Of a stretch of DNA of 64,000 nucleotides, positions 46,002-58,089 are shown one piece after another. Both the position numbers and the translations under genes were made by a program. Each line of letters starts with the position of its first letter. Position 1 is the stretch's first letter. The notes beneath the pieces are model-generated. The model did not search any database, had not been told where the DNA came from, and saw only the letters and a program-made list of their open reading frames with translations. Source of the stretch: Puccinia triticina (lineage: Eukaryota; Basidiomycota; Pucciniomycetes; Pucciniales; Pucciniaceae); assembly GCF_026914185.1 (NCBI RefSeq), contig NC_070574.1, forward strand, positions 186,001 to 250,000, in the 5' to 3' direction.

Positions 46002-46712
46002 TCAACATTGGGTTCCAATCAATGTTTGTGGGGCAGGTGCTGACCTGTCGGCGTTGATGGGCATGGTCGCAGATACATGCAAGTCTTCCTTTCCCTCCCA
46101 TGTCATCATACTTGCGTAGGCAACGACTACTGGATATTGGTATTGAAGATAGGCGTGAGACAGGTGACGGGCATCTGCACAGTATAGCATGGTTTTTGGG
46201 ATTTTAATTTCTCCCCCAACTTCGGCATTGACAATAACGTAGCCTTGAAGTCAATTGTCGTCGAGACCGGAAAATAACAGACGCGTGCCCTTTACGTAAA
46301 CTACCAGCTTCCCCCCGGTGCCTAAAACGGTGACGTCTTTTGTTAACCTGAGAGGGCTGTCCTGAGTGAGTTGGATGATAAGGTCGGGGAGCTCTTGCGC
46401 GTGTACCCGGTATCGGGGAAGCCTGTCTTGGAATTCGTAACCGGCAATTGGAGCGAGTGGTGCCGCGCTGGCCATCGACGTGGGGCCAACGTGCATGGAT
46501 CCGATGGCAGAATTCAAAACCCTGAGATCGGCTTGATTGCAACAGAATACGCCGCAGCGAGCAAAGTAATCGCGGAGGCGCCATTGGATGGGGTTTCGCA
46601 TTGTGCCTGGTAAGTCGCCATAAGCGTGGCAAATTACCATTTGATGGATTGGCGGCAACCAGAGCGTCGGGCATTTGTCGGCTTGCGGGGTGTGTTGGGC
46701 AGTGGATTTCAT
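46002..46712 (-). pseudogene. Possible fourth Helitron-borne gene, unknown
   Basis: One minus-strand frame runs from a possible ATG at 46712 (or 46492) to a stop at 46002, interrupted only by a TGA at about 46252. The region after residue 75 looks protein-like: RYRVHAQELPDLIIQL, GGKLVVYVKGTRLLFSG, then after the stop VIVNAEVGGEIKIPK and VVVAYASMMTWEGKEDL. The alternating hydrophobic pattern resembles the P genes, but no motif matches convincingly. Introns could exist. It may be a decayed cargo gene. Confidence 0.4.
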
Positions 46713-47155
46713 GGCCTGGGGGAGGTGGACGGTGAGAAGATCACCCGCGCGGTTGTTCAGGTAATGTTAGTGGGATGCTCACTTTGTCGAGCTATTCTGC
46801 GGGGCGGTCTGGGTGTGGGGGCGGGTGTCAGCAATTGTGAGGGGTTGTACCGGGGCGGCTGCATGACGAGGGGTGTTCAAATGAGCTGAATGGATGCACA
46901 AGGCTTGAACGGGGGTGGTGCCCGGTGTGTCCTGGTGATGCAGTGGGGGCGGGGGATATTTGGCTCGGCCTCGGGCAGTTCATGCGGTGTTGTGTCGTTA
47001 TCATGATGCGTGCGTCGGGCGGATTTGCCCGCTGGGCCATTGGCATGCAATGGACGGGTTCTTGGTAGCCGGTGTGGGGCGCAGTCTGGCAGGGTGATTT
47101 GTCGGTGGGGTCGGGGAGGGGGGGTACAAGGGTGCTGCTGGCCCCTTGAAAGTGC
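46713..47155. other. GC-rich Helitron 3' region
   Basis: G-rich plus strand (GGGGCGGG, GGGGTGTT runs) with no supported gene, leading into the terminal hairpin. Confidence 0.4.
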
Positions 47156-47181
47156 GGCGGCGAAGCCGCCTTGGACGCTAG
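47156..47181 (+). mobile_element. Helitron 3' terminus (plus strand)
   Basis: Perfect GGCGGC-GAA-GCCGCC hairpin, TTGGACG spacer, CTAG, then host T. The core GCCGCCTTGG is shared with the two minus-strand termini at 2056 and 10214, so all three could be recognised by the same Rep. Confidence 0.7.
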
Positions 47182-47284
47182 TACCCCTGAAAACAGCAGT
47201 TACAGGCTGGCTTTTGCAAATGCAGCTTGAAACACATTGTTAAAGTATTGTAACTTATTGAAAAATTTATGATTTTTTGTTTAT

Positions 47285-47960
47285 TTTATAATCCAAGTTT
47301 ATTAAAGCCTCTGAATCACAAAACAAAACTTCAAGGGTTTCCCCTACAAATCTCCAAAAATCACAAAAAAAATGCAAGGATTCCCCTCTACAACTTCCAG
47401 CAAAAGACATGAAGGGTTTTCCCTCTACAAATGCCAAAATCAACAAAAAAACACAATTTTACAACAACCTGCAACCAGCCACCTAACATCAGCAAGCTGA
47501 TGCACCGTGGCCCACTGTCCATCCCTGTCTAGCAGGGTTAAAAAACAGTGAGAGGATGACCCCCAGCGCGCCACATTTAAGGCATTATGCAAAGGGGGGC
47601 CAACGAGTTTAGCCCCTCAAACTGCGCAAGTGCAACAGCGGAGGGGGTGAGGACGAGCCGCACACTGGAGGTACAGTGGCAGAGGACGCTTGGGGGATTA
47701 TCCGAACACAAGAGCACCCCCCCTTTTATACACCATCCATTCTAACCTAGACGCCGCGGGGAGGTCTCGCTGAAGACTCTGAGGGGTACGGACAACCGCT
47801 GTCGCCCTCAAGAGCTGCGGAGCGCAGGGTACTGTTTTACCGTGCTTGATGTCGCCTAGCTCATAGGAAGGCGTGGAACGCAGGGCACAGTTGTGGCTAG
47901 CATGTCGCTATGCACATTAGCCTGTTTAGCTTATTGGCTCACTCAACTGGCTGCTCACAT
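47285..47960 (-). repeat. LTR-like sequence, minus orientation (relative of 12290-12800)
   Basis: Minus-strand GTATAAAAGG near 47730, TTGCACTTGCGC at about 47624-47635, then repeated GGGGAAACCCTTGAAG-like units at 47330-47430 and TTTAATAAACTTGGA at its end. The order of motifs matches 12290-12800, but identity is low. Ends unresolved. Confidence 0.4.
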
Positions 47961-48030
47961 TTTGAGAGCCCCGAAAACCAGAGAGTGGTTTCCCAAGACT
48001 CTCGTGTGCGGGTCGGGGGGAGGTTTAATC

Positions 48031-48423
48031 TCCGATCCACTGTACTTGTCTCTCTTTAAGCTTCCCTAGCACAGAGTCTTCCGGGAGGGAAGACATGTCT
48101 GCGAGAAGCTCCCGAGGGAGGAGAGGACAGCGGAGCGGATCCTCCCGGAGCAGACAGACACCCGAGGGTGTGAGGGCAAAGGCGCTAGACCCCACGTGTG
48201 AACGTGAGTTTCTAGTCCTCTTTTAAAACTATTAAGTAGGGCGGGTGGGCGGTTGAGAACTCCGATCCACTGTACTTGTCTCTCTTTAAGCTTCCCTAGC
48301 ACAGAGTCTTCCGGGAGGGAAGACATGTCTGCGAGAAGCTCCCGAGGGAGGAGAGGACAGCGGAGCGGATCCTCCCGGAGCAGACAGACACCCAAGGGTG
48401 TGAGGGCAAAGGCGCTAGACCCA
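48031..48423. repeat. Local direct duplication (two ~163-bp copies, 230 bp apart)
   Basis: 48031-48193 (TCCGATCCACTGTACTTGTC through AGGCGCTAGACCC) is repeated almost perfectly at 48261-48423. The only change noticed is CCGAGGG/CCAAGGG. A 67-bp unrelated spacer separates them. Confidence 0.88.
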
Positions 48424-50935
48424 TAACTCCGACCAGGGCAGGTCGGAGCCGGGCGCCAGAGCCCATCCTGCCGCTCTCCCGAGCCTAAGGGAATGGGATT
48501 TATGGGAGTCCTTGGGGGAGGGAGAGGGCCCCCTTGTCTCTCTAGAGTATTCTCCTCGGTATCACTTTGGTCCAACGTCTGAGCCAGCATACATGTTTGG
48601 TAGACGCTTGTTGGTTGGTTTACCATGGCTGAGTCAAGAAGTGATATCTCTTGGTCTTGAGATTGTTTCACAGATCGTTCCCCGCCGACGCGGGCCTAGG
48701 ATCTGAGTGGTTGTGAAACACAACTGGGGGTGTCTCCAGGTGGTTTGGTTCGAAGCGTCTAACGCCTACGCTAGCATCTAGCTGGTGTACTACATATTCA
48801 TCACCTAGAGCTGAGTTATTAGTCTTCTTGGGACATAGCTGGCGTGATGATTTCTCGGCACGGTCTGTTCTGATTGAAATATGAGATGAGTAGGGCAACG
48901 GATCAGCAGATGATCTTTGAGACAGGTCAGAGGTAGAAGGACCCTGCTGTCTCTTCTATTGGCAGTTGCCAGGCCTTCGCTTCCGATCACTGGGGATTGG
49001 TAATCTGTTAGTTCCCGCCCGCGTCTCGGGGCTGAGAAGCAGTGTTTCGAAAGACTCCTTAGGTCCAATTCTTTCGCATCAAGAGTGTCGATCCCAAAGT
49101 GATCGACGATCTTTTGTAGACGCCTGGGTGTGCCTTCTATGCTACATTGTGTCTCACATATGCAAACAGCAATTCTGAGCTGCCTTGCATTTCTGCAGCT
49201 TTGGATATTAGGAAGTCCTCAGGCTCAACTCGTTGGTCATAGGGTCAAGGGCCTCGGGTGGTTGGCTTTCCTCAGAATGATGTTCTACCCGCCAGTAGGC
49301 TAGCTGCAGCATTTGAGTTTCTGTATGAACCAGATTTTAACGGTTATTTTATTCTACATGGCCTTGGCGGTTACCAGGAGGGCAGAAGTTCGGGTGAGTC
49401 TCGGAACCAAATGTTGGCGACCCACACCGGATCACTTGACACACTTGAGCGGAGTCTGGATGGGCTCTTGGTCGGACTTGGAGGAAGGCTGTTATGCGAT
49501 AACACTTCTCCCCACCTACTGTCGTCGTACTTAAGCAGCCCTCATCACCATAATAGTTTAAACAGATCTTGTCGAGGGTACAAGTCTTGTTCAAGCTTCA
49601 TGCCTAACAGCGCCAATCTCTCATTGCTGCATCAAGAATGGGAAGCAGATGATTTCATGTTGTCAATGTGCTGCTCCAAAGGAGACCTCGTCAAACAGCG
49701 CGCTGGTGAAATCCATGAGGCTCCAGGATGAGATCTCAAAGCCTTTCCCCTTTGTTCTCCACTGTGCGATTTGGGAGATGTAGGGCTGATGTAGCAGCTT
49801 AATAGCAGTGCCTACTTAAGTCTGTTTGTTCGTGAGGGGGGGTTGCCCTTTGAAGTCTACGACTGCAAGTATTGGGGGTACCTTTCTTAGCCCGAGATTA
49901 TGATCATTCAATCCAGGCCTTTGAAGCGAGTGTGCGAGGTCAAAAAGGGTCAGAGACGGATAGGAAGTTGAACGGCCCAAGGACTGGTGCGGTCAAGCCA
50001 AGTAGGGGGGTTAGAAACTGATTGCGACGACTCTGTAGGTGGATGGAAGTCTGGAGGTCACCGTCGGAGGATGGACGAGTCGAGTAGATTTGGCTAGAGA
50101 CCAGTGAGCCCTCCACGGTGGGAGAGCACGTATTCGGTACATATTGGCGTTGGACTGAGGGCTTCCAAGATGGTCTAGTACATATGTCATTTCTCTTTGG
50201 AAGACATGTCTAGTGCAGGAGTGGTCTCGCAACCAGGTGTTTGTTCTTTGTTTCCTAGGGATGCCCGTCAAAATTGATGGGAATGAATTTGCAACACGTG
50301 CATCTTACCTTGCACGGGGCCAAAATTGGGCCTATCGGCGATAACACCCATCCCCCAATTTTGGTATGTGTTGCTTTTGGATGGATGTGATTCCATTTGG
50401 TGCTTTGTCTTGTATATGTGTGTGGCATTTGATTGCGAGAGATATTGGCCCATCTACTTGAGCCTCAAATGGTGTTATTGCTTGTTATTGACTGCTCTTT
50501 TGGGACAATCTTTCCTCTGGGTACCTCAGGTTTTACCTTACCAGGGCCAGGTTCCTTCAGAGAAGTAAAGTGTCTCTTTTTGTGTTTGGCTCTGAATTTG
50601 TTCATGTCATTGCACTGGATTCACTTTTGGTTTTACAAGAGTACTATTCATAAATCTTGGGTAAACTGAGTGTTATCTATGGTATTTGCAATTGAGGGTT
50701 ATGGTAACTAGCGATCTGGGTGACCACCGGTATAAGGGATACTCTGATGATAAATTGACCTGGTTCGCACACTTGGAGGGTACACTGTTGGCACATCTTT
50801 CCTTTGGTGTGTTGTGTAATTGGGAAGTAAGTATTTGGGCATTTTCCGATGCTGCAACTATGTACGGAGATACAAATGTCCTGCAGTGCGCACATGACCA
50901 AACACTGTGTGTTGGATTAGAGAAGGGATGTGGTG
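48424..50935. other. Unassigned interval left of the KDZ element
   Basis: Non-repetitive sequence of normal composition. The longest open frame (49258-49731, +, 157 codons) has no recognisable domain, and its codon pattern does not persuade me. I see no RNA gene or element terminus. Confidence 0.35.
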
Positions 50936-50943
50936 GAGATCAG

Positions 50944-51061
50944 CACCCGAGACAACACGATTTCAACTACTCAGTAGCCAGGCTCAGAAAAATACAGAGG
51001 CTACTGAGTAGCTGAAATGCGGCTTCACGCAACCTCACTCAGACGCGCGCTACCTCACCCC
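50944..51061 (+). repeat. KDZ left terminal inverted repeat
   Basis: Differs from the right copy at one noticed base. It contains its own inverted repeat: CTACTCAGTAGCC (50969) pairs with GGCTACTGAGTAG (50999), so each end can form a hairpin. Confidence 0.93.
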
Positions 51062-51499
51062 TGTGCGATGGCCAAGTCGCACTACCTTCCATAGGAGTCG
51101 ACCGCAAGACTGTGTGTATGTAAATATTTACACAAGGCTACTTACAGAAATATGTAATCATATATTTCAGTAAAATCTCAAGTCCATGCATGCTTGCAGC
51201 CGGCCGTCGGCAAAGGTGCCTCTCCCGTTGTGAGCCTTCTCGGTGCAAACCCCCGTCTCGCGCCGGGGATCTCATGCTTGCCGGCCGGCCTATACACTCA
51301 ACGTTATACAAAACCGACCTCGCTCAAATCAATCAAACGGACTTTCCTCCATCATTCATGACCATCCCTGGTAACGACTGAACACATATGTTGAGTTCTC
51401 TGCAAATTTCCAGTCTCCAGTTGAATATTAAGAAACTGAGTTCTTTTTGGTTTGCGTCATCATTTGAATTAGAATCCAGAACACGATTGCCTTGGAATC

Positions 51500-54400
51500 A
51501 TGGTCAGTAGGCGGCGTGCTGGCTTCGTTATTGCTCGAGGACCTGGTACCCGACAGCGACGGTCAGCCTCTCCAGGTACTCTTGCGAGCTCGATTCGTAT
51601 GGTAGAGCGCATCTCTAATAGAAGAAACCAAGCCCCGCCACCCCCGCCAACAAGCATAGCAGCTCCTGCTCCCCAAGACGAATGGGCTGATGAAAATCTC
51701 AATATCTACGAAGCTGGGGAACAAGAAAATCATGCCGACCAAACCATGCGCCCCGCTCAACCTTCTAGTTATGTTTCTGATTATGCTCGGCGTCGCGATC
51801 AGTTAGTGACAGCATGGAAGCAGCTCGAGAACTCCATGACCGCGGCGTATTTCACATGTCAACATCACACCCGAAACTGGACCACCTCTCAAATGTACCT
51901 CCTCCCCCTAACCGAATGTACATGCGCCCCACAGCTGGTAACTACCCGAGAGCTTGATTTGATTCACACGCATGGTCAGTTATTATAAGGAAATAATATT
52001 CAATCCCTGGTAGCTAGAGATATGACAGTTTGTTGACAAAATTTAACTCGTACTTAGACCGATTGTCGGGTCAAAGCTTTACCTTTTGCAAATGCATCCC
52101 AGACCCGATACGCCTGCTCCACTACGGTTACATTGCAGCCTCGCCTACAACACCCCGTACAGCTTTTGCGATCCCAACGCTCCAGCTCTACCAAAGCCTC
52201 TGGTATGAATCTAGTCTGCCGTACACTTCGTTCATTGTTGGATTATCGTTCCATCAAGACAAGCGCTCTCAGCAGAAATTGAAAGCTCGTGGCCGCCGGG
52301 GGACCTCTCGCCAACTACGACTCCCTTTTTCACAAGCCCTTGACATTTATAACCGAATTCAGATCCTTCGAACCGAAATACTCGGCAAGACGTTAGGTCT
52401 TACAACCCAGGACAGATGGGCAGCAACGTGTCCATCATGCTTTGGACCAGAGGCTGCTGACGAGAAAGGCTAGAATGATGAGGTCTACGCCATCATAGCG
52501 ATGGACGGGAACTTCCAGCACCGGCATCATAGGTATGCGAGTAAGGATGTGCCCATGGAGGCTGATTATCCTTCCAATTTCATCCCCCCCTCTCAGATTG
52601 ATGGTCACCAACAGAATGAAGAAACAACTGCCAACAATGCACAAGGATTGGAGGTATGTTCTTGTCACCTCCTGGATTTTCAGAAGCTACTGAATGCAAA
52701 TTCCCAATCATCTAGACATCTTGTTCAGATGCTCACAAAGCAGCCAATGATGTTCGCAATGCGTGCTCTTGGGATAAGTGTGACGATACTGGGCTATTTG
52801 GCAGCTGCTGTCGGCACGATATTCCCCTAAAGCTCAACAACATTGAGCAAAGTGGTGAAAAGTGAGTAGTATCATTCTTATGTTGTATATTTTTAGCTAG
52901 TACTAACTATCTACCATGTAAATATGATAGGCTTTACTATCCGGTGAGCATTATCGACAACCTGGTCAAAGCATTTCCGCAAAAGAGCTTTGGGGTCCTT
53001 TATGACATTGGATGTCATTTGGATGCCCATGTTCGCAAGGTTAGTCGTGCCTCCAACCAACATTACTGCATTCTTCCTTTTTGCTTACTTTTTATTTCTC
53101 AGCGCAACCTCTTAGGCAGCAACATTCGGCGGGTGAAGTTTGGAACATCAGTTTTTCATGCTTATGTCCACCAGTGGTCGTGCCAACTCGAATACAACCC
53201 TCGCTACAACCTTGGCTGGGGGCTCTCAGATGGCGAGGGCATGGAACGTCTCTGGTCGCAGTTGTCCAATCTGGTAGGGCCCCTTCGCAGTGCCACCCGA
53301 ATTCACAGACTGCAATCAATCTCCCTCCTTTGCAAATACTATGGAGGCAAGCTCAAGATAAATTCCAGTGAGACAGCCAATTGTTACACTACCTACATGT
53401 GTTTTTCATGTTTTGTTGAAATTTTCTTCAAACCAGTGAGCTGGTCTTTCCGTCATCTTGAGCAGGCGCTTGAATGTATTCTAGACTGTGAATCTCGTCT
53501 CAATCACCTGTACCAGTCTCACAATCAGTACACTGGAGAAAACTACACACAAATATTTCTTGAGGAGCAGTGGACCAAGGAGCGGGACCACTATTGAAAT
53601 CACAAAGATGACGAGGCGGACCAAGCTATAGAGCTTGGAAAACTGCTCTCCTTAGAGGATGAGCTCAGGACAGCCTGGTAAAGATAAGACCATGTTCATA
53701 CCCATCTATCTTGTACTGATGCACTCAAATAGGTCAGATATTCCCCGATCGCCCGAAGATGCTATCTCGCGACTTTGTTCAATCCGCAACATGATGGATC
53801 AGATCCAGGAGCAGCGGGAAAAGCTTGGCTCATCGGAAATCTTGGAAGGGATTTCTGAAGAGCACCAAAAAGCATTTTTAAAGATGTTGTACGCTAAGAC
53901 CGAACTCCGACGGAAGCACTTGGCCCTTCTCAAAGAAAAAAGGCCGCTTGATCGGGTGCGCATGGGGCGTGCTTCAAAGTTAGGTGAGGTGATCACGGTC
54001 TCTCTGGTCCTGCCTTTCTTCCATGAGCTGATAAAGTGACCAAATCAAAGGTACCCGAGGCAAAGAGCGCCTGGTCAAATCACTACGGAAACGAGCGGTT
54101 GCCCTAAAAGCCGTTCTAGACAAGTATAACCGGGCCCGCATCTCTTACACCAGGGCATTCCCCCATCGACCCACACCCAGTGCACCCGATTACGATTCCC
54201 TTTTACAAATGCTGCCTGATGATCCTTTTTGGAACGATGGGATTCTAACAAATCACAACGAGCCATGGGCAATTGATTCCAGCACTCAAGCTGGAATGAG
54301 AGACATAGCTAGGCTCACTAGAGCGGAGGAAGAAGTCCGCCGAATCGGTAGAGAGGTACGAAGATCGGTCCGATGGGCTATAAACGAGCACAACAGAATC

Positions 54401-54931
54401 CTTCCTCTCATTGTCGGGCTCCAGCACGATACAGATTGGGCGACCGAGAGGATCGAGCCTATACTTGCCGATCCAATACTGAATTCTCTTGTCAACGAAG
54501 ACCAGCTATCTTTTATCAAAGGAATACTATACACTGCATTTCTCGAAATCACATCCCTTCAGTTGGTTTGGGAGAAAGATATGACCAAGATTATACAACA
54601 GACAGGTCCATACGAGAACGATGATCAGCTCATGGACGACTGGAGCAACCAAGTCACCCGAATAGCTTTCCTCGAACAAAGTGGCTGTCTGTCGATGATC
54701 GAGGGTGATTTTGATAACACGTTGGGTGAATCTTGGCGCCAAATGGATCAAGTGACCATGCGTTACTTTCTTGATGCCAGTGCAAACGCAGCAACCACGA
54801 ATAACCAGGAAGAACAAGCAGATGAAGATGATGGTACGGAGAATGTAATTGGTGACGAGGAAGAATTTGAGCGAGCTCTTGAGGAGGAAGACCTAAATGC
54901 AGCTTTTGCCGACAGTATTCATTTAAGATGA
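51500..54931 (+). pseudogene. KDZ-family transposase with CxC-type cysteine cluster
   Basis: Eight exons join in phase: 51500-51974, 52058-52653, 52716-52861, 52931-53039, 53103-53367, 53437-53677, 53733-53983, 54051-54931 (988 codons). N-terminus: Arg/Pro-rich, then a cysteine cluster (TCQHH, ECTCAPQ, FCKCIPD, followed by SPTTPRTAF). Core: MDGNFQHRHH, CDDTGLFGSCCRHD, YDIGCHLDAH and HAYVHQWSCQ through DGEGMERLWSQL, containing the likely DDE residues. The C-terminus is helical and ends acidic. It would bind the terminal repeats and catalyse cut-and-paste transposition. In-frame TAG at 52471 and TGA at 53595 break it. Known fungal KDZ elements match this arrangement. Confidence 0.9.
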
Positions 54932-55097
54932 TCATGTCTTACCGCCGCTTCCTTAAGCTCAGGGCCGATCAGAAAGACACCTTTCACTCTTCCTGGCAGA
55001 CTATCTTGTGTTATTGAACTACGCTGTAAAATTTACGGTAGTTTCAGTAAACTTATAGTATACGGAGTAACAGAAAACTCCTTCAGATTTTGGATTT

Positions 55098-55165
55098 ATC
55101 TTTTTTCCTCAACTCCATTTATCTTTTTTCCTCAACTCCATTTATCTTTTTTCCTCAACTCCATT
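55098..55165. repeat. 23-bp tandem repeat, three copies
   Basis: ATTTATCTTTTTTCCTCAAC plus TCC is repeated three times about 170 bp downstream of the transposase stop. Confidence 0.9.
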
Positions 55166-55594
55166 GTAATCCAAGTTAAACTCAAAACAGAGATGCATAT
55201 AATGACTGGCACTAAGAAAGAGACCAATCCATGATGTGCAAACTTTGCACAGATTGCTGTAGGCAACGGTGAAAGGCTACGGGGAATGGCTACGCAGCTG
55301 CCCTACAAAAAGCACCTGTTTTAGGGCAATTTTGTCTTTTATTTTTCTAATGTTTCACATAATCTGATATGCGCAAAATGTGTCAATGCTTGCAGTTAAA
55401 ACTGCCTGCACTCCAAGAAACACTAAGATTCTACATCTGTCAAATAAAATTCCAGTTGAAGGGTGCCAAACATGATATGGCTTCCCAAGTTTCATGATGT
55501 CTTTTTGCCTAATGTTGAAAGTTCTCATGATTTATTGCTGTTGGGTAAGTGCTGCTCCTATCAAGTATAGCCTTTGGTAGGCACATATCATCAG

Positions 55595-55660
55595 CCAGTT
55601 TAAATTAGCAGTATCCATAAGGCTGGTTAGTTTGAATTAGCAGTATCCATAAGGTTAGTT
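55595..55660. repeat. Two-copy GTTAGTTT..AGCAGTATCCATAAGG repeat
   Basis: TTAGCAGTATCCATAAGG occurs twice about 35 bp apart, with related flanks. Confidence 0.75.
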
Positions 55661-55724
55661 GATATTGTCACAACCCGCACCAGGATTGTAACTTCTGATG
55701 ATCACATCATACCCTTTCATGCAC

Positions 55725-55780
55725 AGTCACTGTGCAATGTGCACAGTGACTGTGCAATGTGCACAGTGACTGTGCATTGA
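55725..55780. repeat. Palindromic 20-bp tandem repeat
   Basis: GTGCACAGTGACTGTGCAAT-type units repeat about three times; CACAGT/ACTGTG makes each unit self-complementary. Confidence 0.85.
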
Positions 55781-56898
55781 AGCTTGGTTGAAATAATCTT
55801 TGAGAAAGGCTTGAGTATCTCAAGCTTCCTTTGAGCTTCTGCATTTCAACTGCTGGAAGTTTCCGGAGTTTTTCTTGTAATGGTGTGCACTTTGCCTGAA
55901 TTTTGGTTCTGGTGACAGCTATCAATTAAGGTGTTAAAAGTGGAAATCATAAGTTTTTCTTTACATAAAATCATAAAATCATAAAACTTTCAAATGATGA
56001 TTTTAATGTTGTGGTATCACTTACCTACCTAGGTTCTCTTGGAACATTGCATGAACCTCAATAGCTATGTCAATATCAATCCACCATATGTATAACAGTG
56101 TAACATTAGATAGAGTGCCATAATCTTCAGCAATGGGTAAAATCTATATTAGGGCACAAGAGCATTAATATATTTGAAGGATTCCAAAGCATATAATATT
56201 GTGTAATCAAATTCTCAAAAATATTCCATGCTTTGAAAATTGAAATCATTCAACTACATAGCTTAATGCTCTTGAGCCATTAGGGTGTTCAAATTTGAGT
56301 TTCACAAAATCATAAAATCATAAAACTCCAAGGTGAAGAAAATATGTACACCCAAACACTCAAATTAGAGCAACATTTCTAAAATAGTACACAGGAATAT
56401 TTACCAAAAATGTTGTGAATATTATAATGCTCTTGCACCAATAGCTGTTACAAGATCAATCAACCCCATGCAGGAAAATTCAATGCTAATACTTCCAATT
56501 TGAAACTGACACCATCAACTAGAGGGTGAGAGTAGTTGGAATACATTTAAATTAAAATAACTATTTACATTGGCCCTGTGGTTTGGATACTTATTTAGAA
56601 AAATAACAATGGCTTCAAACAAAACATGGGCCAGATTCATGAAGTATGTCCTAATCCTAAATGTTTCCCAACCAAGACTTGTGGTAATCATTTCTTTTAA
56701 AGACATTCCTCATTTCTTTTAAAAACATTCCTGTAGTGTTCCATTGATCTGTTTATCTCATAGATAGAAAGTACTTCACTGTTAAAGCTCTCATGCTCTA
56801 TTTTCCACAGGTCAGGACACAGCTTGATGCTGCGTCAAACAGCTCTGTCAGTCACCATTAGATTAGGATGTTTTGATCTTTTGTAAATAGTCTAGCTT

Positions 56899-56962
56899 AA
56901 CTAAGCCTCTTGAACGGAGGGTCCGGGGAACCCCGCCCGGAGGGCTCTCCGCAGGAGAGGCT
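56899..56962. repeat. Foldback mini-repeat, ~64 bp
   Basis: TAAGCCTCT at the left pairs with AGAGGCTTA at the right; inside, GGGG/CCCC and CTCTCC/GGAGAG arms give further pairing. GC-rich against an A/T-rich background. Confidence 0.7.
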
Positions 56963-57349
56963 TATGAGTTATGTCTTGATTTAAGCAGGAGCAGAAAGGA
57001 TCTGCTACACTAAACATCCCAACCAATATAGAAAAACTGAATACACAGAGCTGTAGGTTCTGTTCTTGCAAGGAATTTGAGCCACTTATCTATCTTGTAG
57101 CCAGAAAAACAACTCCTGGAGTCCCAAACAAGTGGAGCCTCATTTGGAAGACTTGTGCATTTTTGATCTTTTGAAAAGGTCAACAGATTGAGATAGAAAA
57201 AATCTGAGTAGACCAAAATGTAGAGAAAGAAAAGTAGCATAGGGTACAGATAGGGCATATTGGTGGAGAGGCTGGGGGAGGAGCTATAAAATTTTTAAAA
57301 ACCTCTCAGCCAAATGAACTTTCTGCTCCCGCGTAAAATTTGGGATAAT

Positions 57350-57421
57350 GCACAAGTCCCTCCCTGCGGGAGGGGCGGCTTCGCCGCCAGCCACAGCGCT
57401 CCCACCAGGGGGGACTTGTGT
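57350..57421. repeat. Foldback mini-repeat, ~72 bp
   Basis: CACAAGTCCCTCCC pairs with GGGGGGACTTGTG, and the centre has the perfect GGCGGC-TTC-GCCGCC hairpin plus CCCTGCGGG-like pairing. It looks like a tiny GC-rich foldback element in A/T-rich sequence. Confidence 0.75.
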
Positions 57422-58089
57422 TAAGTTAGGTAAATAGTGATGATTTCAATCATTCGTAGGTAGGTATGTTTCAATCATTTGGATTCCCTTCAAATCAAAA
57501 GCATAACAACACTTTCATGCATTTTGCCAATTCAAGGCCTCTGAGACGATTTAAAACACAAAAAACTGGTTGCAGAAGCCAAACACAGCGCAGTACAGAT
57601 GACTATATATTACATTTAACAGTAGTATCTCTACACAAGATATCGACGCAACACATAGACTAACATACACCAAAATTCAGTCAACCAGGAGGCAGTCATT
57701 TTGTTCGGGGCTGACGCAGAATTGGTGCCTCATTAGCACTGATAATGTAAATGAGAGGAAGCAAGCGAGAGCGGTGACCTGCAGATCTAGAAACTCTGGT
57801 GATCACTAGAATTAATGCGTAAAACATGATGTAAAAAAGGAATATCAGTTGGGTGAAAGTCACACCGCGATGAAGCTAATACTGAAGCAAGTACACTCCG
57901 AGGATTAGACAGCCGTAAAAGGGACCTGCCTGGGTTTCTGACCATATCCAAAGGAATCCAGCGCGACGAGATGGAGATGGAGATGGAGCGAACGAGGAAT
58001 CAATCGAGTACATACTGATGGTCAAGAAGAAGGTCAGAGGAGTACATGCAATAAATGGGCTTTGGGAGAGCCGAGTGTGAATTGTGGTT

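Larger units (their letters stand above)
13447..47181 (+). mobile_element. Large plus-strand Helitron (5' end unresolved), split by elements B and C
   Basis: The 3' terminus is defined by the GGCGGC-GAA-GCCGCC hairpin at 47156-47170, seven bases, CTAG at 47178-47181, then T. Inside are a Rep/helicase gene (36971-41409) and three small paralogous genes on the same strand (P1 around 13.8-35.6 kb, P2, P3), plus a possible minus-strand gene near 46-46.7 kb. LTR element B occupies 14130-34898, so the Helitron without it is at least 13 kb. The start given is only the first promoter motif; the true 5' TC end was not identified. Confidence 0.65.

Noticed and set aside
45781..46119. Plus-strand 112-codon gene
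   Set aside because: It overlaps a minus-strand frame with better protein character and has no matching intron or domain structure.
12290..47960. The two minus-strand LTR-like sequences as the paired ends of one element enclosing the Helitron
   Set aside because: They are too diverged to be the two LTRs of one insertion, and no matching target duplication was seen.
49258..49731. 157-codon plus-strand gene
   Set aside because: No domain, no intron signals and mixed Ser/Leu composition typical of chance open frames.
57350..57421. Helitron 3' terminus
   Set aside because: The hairpin core is right, but no CTRR lies at the required distance on either strand; the outer inverted arms fit a foldback instead.
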